Source of the DNA: Lachnospiraceae bacterium
GTDB lineage: Bacteria > Bacillota > Clostridia > Lachnospirales > Lachnospiraceae
Assembly (NCBI GenBank): GCA_030825115.1
Contig: JAPJQL010000017.1
Location: 1 to 64,000 of the forward strand
DNA: 64,000 nt
Reading direction: 5' to 3'
A program made the translations under genes and the position numbers. Below the pieces are notes generated by a model. It had not been told where the DNA came from. It saw only the letters and a list, made by a program, of their open reading frames with translations, and ran no database searches. The stretch's first letter is position 1. The number at the start of each line of letters is the position of its first letter. Positions 60,179 through 64,000 of this stretch are shown piece by piece.

Positions 60179-60862
60179 ATGAAACGATTTGCGAAGATCA
60201 TGATAGTCGGAGTTTGTTTGGGATTGGTACTGCTCCTGGTAAAAATAGCGTTTCAGATTCCTGAAAATGTATTTTGGTGGTTTTATGTTGTTCTGTCAGG
60301 CATAACGATTGTTGGCATATCAGCATTTAACGTTGCCTATAACCTTTATTATCAGAAAAAGATGAAAACAGCCTTACAGCTTTTGAAAGCCGGGCAGGTA
60401 GAATCGTATATCGCAGAAGTAGAATCGATGCGCAGCCGGGCTAAGGGGCGCTTTGCAAATAATATGCTCACGATCAACTTGTCTGCAGGTTATTGCAATC
60501 TCAAACAGTATGACAAAGCAGCCGAACTGCTGGAATGCTTGTCAGATGTGAAACTGCCCGGTGTCTACAGGTTGATTCATCGCATCAATCTCTGCAACTG
60601 TTACTTTTATCGAAACCAGACAGACCGGGTAATATCGCTGTACGAGAGCAGCCGGGAAATATTTGCCCCATATCGGAATAACAAGCTGTATGGGGAACAT
60701 ATTGCTTTGATGGATATTTTTGCGGCAGTGAGCAGGAAGGATGCTGCCCGTGCCGCCGAATTGCTGCAGACAGCCCGGAGTACATGGGATAATCCCCAAT
60801 TTTTGGAGGACTATCGTTATTTGGAAGAACATATTTGTCAGATGGAGCGAAGAAGAAATTAA
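60179..60862 (+). CDS. TPR-like membrane protein, unknown function
   Basis: 227 residues: two N-terminal transmembrane helices (about 7-24 and 32-52), then helical TPR-like repeats (AGYCNLKQYDKAAELLECL, NCYFYRNQTDRVISLYESSR). No specific family. Follows padR by 41 bp and may be in the same transcript. Contains a GGAGG site before ATG 60179. Confidence 0.65.
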   Translation: MKRFAKIMIVGVCLGLVLLLVKIAFQIPENVFWWFYVVLSGITIVGISAFNVAYNLYYQKKMKTALQLLKAGQVESYIAEVESMRSRAKGRFANNMLTINLSAGYCNLKQYDKAAELLECLSDVKLPGVYRLIHRINLCNCYFYRNQTDRVISLYESSREIFAPYRNNKLYGEHIALMDIFAAVSRKDAARAAELLQTARSTWDNPQFLEDYRYLEEHICQMERRRN

Positions 60863-60880
60863 CATACCTGGAGGATATGA

Positions 60881-61330
60881 ATGGAACTTAGATCGTATCA
60901 ACAAGCAGATTGCAAAGAGTTGACAGAATTGTTTTATAACACGGTACATACTGTTAATGCAAAAGATTATACGGAAGAACAATTAAATGTATGGGCAACG
61001 GGACAGGTGGATTTGGAAAAATGGAACTTGTCACTACAAGAACATTATAGTATTGTAGCTGTTAAAAATGATGTTATTGTAGGATTTGGTGATATAGATA
61101 AAACAGGTTATCTTGATCGCTTATTTGTTCATGCGGACTATCAAGGAAAAGGAATTGCAACTGCTATTTGCGACCAACTGGAACAATTTGCTGAGGGAAA
61201 TATAACGACACACGCATCTATTACAGCAAGACCATTTTTTGAAAAGAGAGGCTACAAAGTTGTAAAGGAACAACAGGTAGAGAGAACCGGAATTTTTCTT
61301 ACAAATTATGTTATGGTAAAGGAACGTTAA
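60881..61330 (+). CDS. GNAT-family N-acetyltransferase
   Basis: 149 residues with the acetyl-CoA motif VHADYQGKGIATAICDQLE and the later ARPFFEKRGYKVVKEQ block. The acceptor is unknown. Markedly AT-rich and thus probably acquired. RBS GGAGG before ATG 60881. Confidence 0.85.
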   Translation: MELRSYQQADCKELTELFYNTVHTVNAKDYTEEQLNVWATGQVDLEKWNLSLQEHYSIVAVKNDVIVGFGDIDKTGYLDRLFVHADYQGKGIATAICDQLEQFAEGNITTHASITARPFFEKRGYKVVKEQQVERTGIFLTNYVMVKER

Positions 61331-61370
61331 ACAAGGATATCAATCAAAATACAAGATTTGAGGTGAAATC

Positions 61371-61463
61371 ATGTCATCAAGTAAAGATTATTTGCAATTT
61401 ATTTTAGGGCAGCTATCCGGATTAGAAGAAATAAAGCTAAAAGAAAAATCCCCCCATCTTGAT
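61371..61463 (+). pseudogene. TfoX/Sxy N-terminal fragment
   Basis: A 30-codon frame with RBS GAGGTG: the first 21 residues MSSSKDYLQFILGQLSGLEEI match the beginning of TfoX-family proteins, then the sequence diverges (KLKRKIPPS) and stops. Everything after the first helix is missing, so this is a remnant. Confidence 0.6.
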
Positions 61464-61488
61464 AAATCCGTGCTCTTGTGATAATATA
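61460..61488 (+). promoter_or_regulatory. Promoter of the small membrane protein/alaS
   Basis: TTGATA (61460-61465), 17-bp spacer, TAATAT (61483-61488). It begins at the stop codon of the TfoX fragment. Confidence 0.65.
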
Positions 61489-61532
61489 TAACGATGGAAG
61501 CATATGATATCTGAAATAAAGGAGGTTTTGTT

Positions 61533-61661
61533 ATGTCAGCAATAGCAACCAGTTTTTTAGGATATACCGTGAAAGTAGTATGTTTTGCAGCCATTGCATA
61601 TGCAGGGATTATATGCGGCAAAAAATTCAGAGATAAGAAAGATGCCGACAAAGCTGCTTAA
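61533..61661 (+). CDS. 42-residue single-pass membrane protein upstream of alaS
   Basis: MSAIATSFLGYTVKVVCFAA... with one transmembrane helix (about 8-28) and a charged tail (KKFRDKKDADKAA). AAGGAGG lies seven bases before ATG 61533. It is too short for routine gene calls. Conserved tiny proteins of this type seem common next to alaS in Lachnospiraceae (recalled, not searched). Function unknown. Confidence 0.65.
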   Translation: MSAIATSFLGYTVKVVCFAAIAYAGIICGKKFRDKKDADKAA

Positions 61662-61696
61662 AGCAGGTCGGCGGATTGTACGGAGGAAGCGTTAAA

Positions 61697-64000
61697 GTGA
61701 AGAAGTATGGTGTAAATGAACTGAGAAGAATGTTCCTGGAGTTTTTTGAGAGCAAGGGACATCTGGCAATGAAGAGTTTCTCCCTGGTACCGCACAATGA
61801 CAACAGCCTGTTGCTCATCAATTCCGGTATGGCGCCGCTGAAACCATATTTTACGGGACAGGAGATTCCGCCGAGAAGCCGGGTGACCACCTGCCAGAAG
61901 TGTATCCGTACCGGTGATATCGAGAACATCGGTAAGACGGCGCGCCACGGCACGTTCTTTGAGATGCTGGGCAACTTCTCGTTCGGGGATTATTTCAAAT
62001 CCGAGGCCATTGCATGGTCCTGGGAATTTTTGACGGAGGTGGTAGGATTAGAGCCGGATCGCCTGTATCCGTCCATCTATCTGGACGACGATGAGGCGTT
62101 TGAGATCTGGAATAAGCAGATCGGCATCCCGGCAGAGCGGATTTTCCGTTTTGGCAAAGAGGACAACTTCTGGGAGCATGGCGCAGGTCCCTGCGGCCCC
62201 TGTTCTGAAATCTATTATGACCGCGGCGAGAAGTATGGCTGCGGAAAGCCGGGCTGTACTGTAGGCTGTGAATGCGACCGCTACATCGAGGTGTGGAACA
62301 ACGTATTTACCCAGTTTGAGAGTGATGGGAAAGGCAACTACACCGAACTTGCCCATAAGAATATCGATACCGGAATGGGATTGGAGCGTCTGGCCTGCGT
62401 GGTTCAGGATGTGGACTCCCTGTTTACGGTAGACACCAATAAAGCGCTGCTGGATGCGGTCTGTGCCCTGGCTCATACCGAGTACCTGGCAGATGCAAAG
62501 AAAGATATCTCCCTGCGTATTATCGCAGACCATGTAAAGTCCTGTACCTTTATGATTTCCGATGGCATCATGCCGTCCAACGAGGGCCGGGGTTATGTCC
62601 TGCGCCGTCTGCTGCGCCGTGCGGCAAGACATGGAAGGCTGCTTGGGATCGAAGGCAGATTTATGCCTCATTTGAGTGAGACCGTGATCGCTCTGTCCAA
62701 GGACGGATATCCTGAGCTGGAAGAAAAGAAAGTGATGATCCTCAAGGTTCTGGCCGAGGAGGAAGAAAAGTTCAACAAGACGATCGACCAGGGGCTTGCA
62801 ATCCTTTCCGATATGGAAGCAGATATGGTGGCAAAGGGCGAGACTGTATTGTCCGGCGAGAATGCATTTAAGCTCTATGATACGTATGGTTTCCCGCTTG
62901 ACCTCACCATTGAGATCATGGAAGAGAAGAACTTTACGGTGGACGAAGCCGGATTTGCGGCTGCGATGAAGGAGCAGCGGGACAAGGCTCGTGCGGCGAG
63001 AAAGACGACAAACTATATGGGAGCGGACGTGACCGTATACCAGTCGATCCCGGCTGAGATCACCTCTGTGTTTGTCGGCTATGACAGACTGTGCCACGAG
63101 TCTAAGATCAGCGTGCTGACCACCGATTCTGAAATCGTGGAAGCTCTGACCGACGGAGAGAGCGGCACGATCATCGTGGATGAGACGCCGTTTTATGGAA
63201 CGATGGGCGGGCAGACCGGAGATCACGGCGTGATTTTTGGCGCGAACGGGAAGTTTGAAGTAGAAGACACCATCCATCTGCAGGGCGGCAAGATTGGCCA
63301 TGTAGGCAAGGTGGTATCCGGTATGCTGCAAAACGGTGAGACTGTGACCCTGAAGGTCAACCCGGAGAGCAGGACAGCTACCGAGAAGAACCACAGTGCG
63401 ACCCATCTGCTCCAGAAGGCATTGCGTCTGGTGCTGGGTGAGCATGTGGAGCAGGCCGGTTCTCTTGTTACCCCGGACCGTCTCCGTTTTGACTTTACCC
63501 ATTTCTCCGCCATGACACAGGAAGAGATCAAAAAGGTGGAAAACCTGGTAAACCAGGAAATCCGGGAGAATTTAAGCGTATGCACGCAGGAGATGACGCT
63601 GGATGAGGCGAAGAAGACGGGCGCTATGGCGCTGTTTGGCGAGAAATACGGCGAAAAGGTACGCGTCGTTACAATGGGGGACTTCTCCACGGAACTTTGC
63701 GGCGGTACTCACGTTGGCAATACTGGTGTCATTCAGGCATTCAAGATCGTATCAGAGGCTGGTATCGCGGCTGGCGTGCGTCGAATCGAGGCGCTGACCG
63801 GCGAAGGCCTGATGGCTCACTATCAGAAGGAAGAGGACGAGCTTCATGAGGCAGCCAGGGCGGCTAAGACGACTCCTTCCGACTTAAAGGCAAAGATTGA
63901 ATCCATGATGGAAGAGATCAAAGCCCTGCATTCTGAGAATGAGAAGTTAAAAAGCAAGCTGGCAAAAGATTCCCTGGGCGATGTCATGGATCAGGTAAAA
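61697..64000 (+). CDS. alaS: Alanyl-tRNA synthetase (3' truncated by window end)
   Basis: Charges tRNA-Ala. 768 codons are present of an expected ~880; the frame is open to the window edge. Motifs: LLINSGMAPLKPYFTGQ, GDIENIGKTARHGTFFEMLGNFSFGDYFK, the alanine-recognition region, then editing-domain metal ligands in NHSATHLLQKAL (HxxxH) and ELCGGTHVGNTG. Start is GTG 61697 with GGAGG ten bases upstream. No T-box leader was found. C-terminal C-Ala domain lies beyond 64000. Confidence 0.96.
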   Translation, partial: MKKYGVNELRRMFLEFFESKGHLAMKSFSLVPHNDNSLLLINSGMAPLKPYFTGQEIPPRSRVTTCQKCIRTGDIENIGKTARHGTFFEMLGNFSFGDYFKSEAIAWSWEFLTEVVGLEPDRLYPSIYLDDDEAFEIWNKQIGIPAERIFRFGKEDNFWEHGAGPCGPCSEIYYDRGEKYGCGKPGCTVGCECDRYIEVWNNVFTQFESDGKGNYTELAHKNIDTGMGLERLACVVQDVDSLFTVDTNKALLDAVCALAHTEYLADAKKDISLRIIADHVKSCTFMISDGIMPSNEGRGYVLRRLLRRAARHGRLLGIEGRFMPHLSETVIALSKDGYPELEEKKVMILKVLAEEEEKFNKTIDQGLAILSDMEADMVAKGETVLSGENAFKLYDTYGFPLDLTIEIMEEKNFTVDEAGFAAAMKEQRDKARAARKTTNYMGADVTVYQSIPAEITSVFVGYDRLCHESKISVLTTDSEIVEALTDGESGTIIVDETPFYGTMGGQTGDHGVIFGANGKFEVEDTIHLQGGKIGHVGKVVSGMLQNGETVTLKVNPESRTATEKNHSATHLLQKALRLVLGEHVEQAGSLVTPDRLRFDFTHFSAMTQEEIKKVENLVNQEIRENLSVCTQEMTLDEAKKTGAMALFGEKYGEKVRVVTMGDFSTELCGGTHVGNTGVIQAFKIVSEAGIAAGVRRIEALTGEGLMAHYQKEEDELHEAARAAKTTPSDLKAKIESMMEEIKALHSENEKLKSKLAKDSLGDVMDQVK

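Noticed and set aside
61489..61697. T-box leader before alaS
   Set aside because: No specifier hairpin, no T-box core and no terminator were seen; a small coding frame fills the space.
62048..63502. Long minus-strand open frame (484 codons) opposite alaS
   Set aside because: The plus strand encodes a convincing alanyl-tRNA synthetase with its motifs; the reverse frame has no recognisable domain and no ribosome binding site.
1..64000. CRISPR arrays, tRNA or rRNA genes, prophage
   Set aside because: No regularly spaced short repeats, no cloverleaf or rRNA sequence, and no phage structural or integrase genes were found by reading both strands.

Overview
The window looks like a chromosomal segment from a spore-forming Clostridia of the family Lachnospiraceae. 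The gene order plsX-acpP-rnc-smc-ftsY, ylxM-ffh-rpsP-khpA-rimM-trmD-(rplS)-lepB-rbgA-rnhB-yraN and DUF512-der-plsY-gpsA-spoIVA is typical of that group. The Gram-positive ribosome binding sites, spoIVA, the class III fructose-bisphosphatase and the GC-rich third positions of the core genes agree with this. No genus is claimed.

Layout. 1-9.1 kb: lipid synthesis, RNase III, SMC and FtsY, then threonine deaminase and a ClC channel. 9.2-14.5 kb: an amidohydrolase followed by a spermidine/putrescine-type ABC transporter behind its own promoter and a leader ending in a terminator-like hairpin. 14.7-19.1 kb: fbp, a minus-strand PfkB sugar kinase and a divergent AbgA-like hydrolase, the last two driven by promoters whose -35 boxes touch. 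19.2-29.2 kb: SRP, ribosome and RNA maturation genes, two signal peptidases, PgeF and an unusual long PRPP synthetase; a decayed toxin-antitoxin pair sits between trmD and rplS. 29.4-43.7 kb: der and phospholipid genes, a complete Liv amino-acid transporter, a phosphofructokinase, SpoIVA, a beta-CASP nuclease and RNase HI.

44.8-61.7 kb is an accessory stretch, more AT-rich in parts, lying between the LprI-like gene and alaS. It begins with a 241-bp end-to-end palindrome. Two 95-bp promoter-bearing direct repeats then bracket an orphan HPr-kinase-like gene, a small gene cut short by an insertion sequence (IS), and the IS remnant itself. Next come small stress or unknown genes. A five-gene minus-strand operon follows: a two-component system, a HExxH lipoprotein of unknown function, an M13 metallopeptidase lipoprotein and a membrane-anchored amidase. 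A CHASE-GGDEF diguanylate cyclase, a FetAB-like exporter with a divergent PadR regulator and a strongly symmetric operator, a TPR protein, an acetyltransferase and a TfoX fragment complete it. The core resumes with a 42-residue membrane protein and alaS, which runs off the right edge.

The most interesting observations are the TCS-linked surface hydrolase operon, the PadR/FetAB face-to-face promoters, the repeat-flanked HprK-like locus and the giant palindrome. No CRISPR array, tRNA or rRNA gene was seen. All product names rest on reading the translated sequence and recalled family features; no database search was run.
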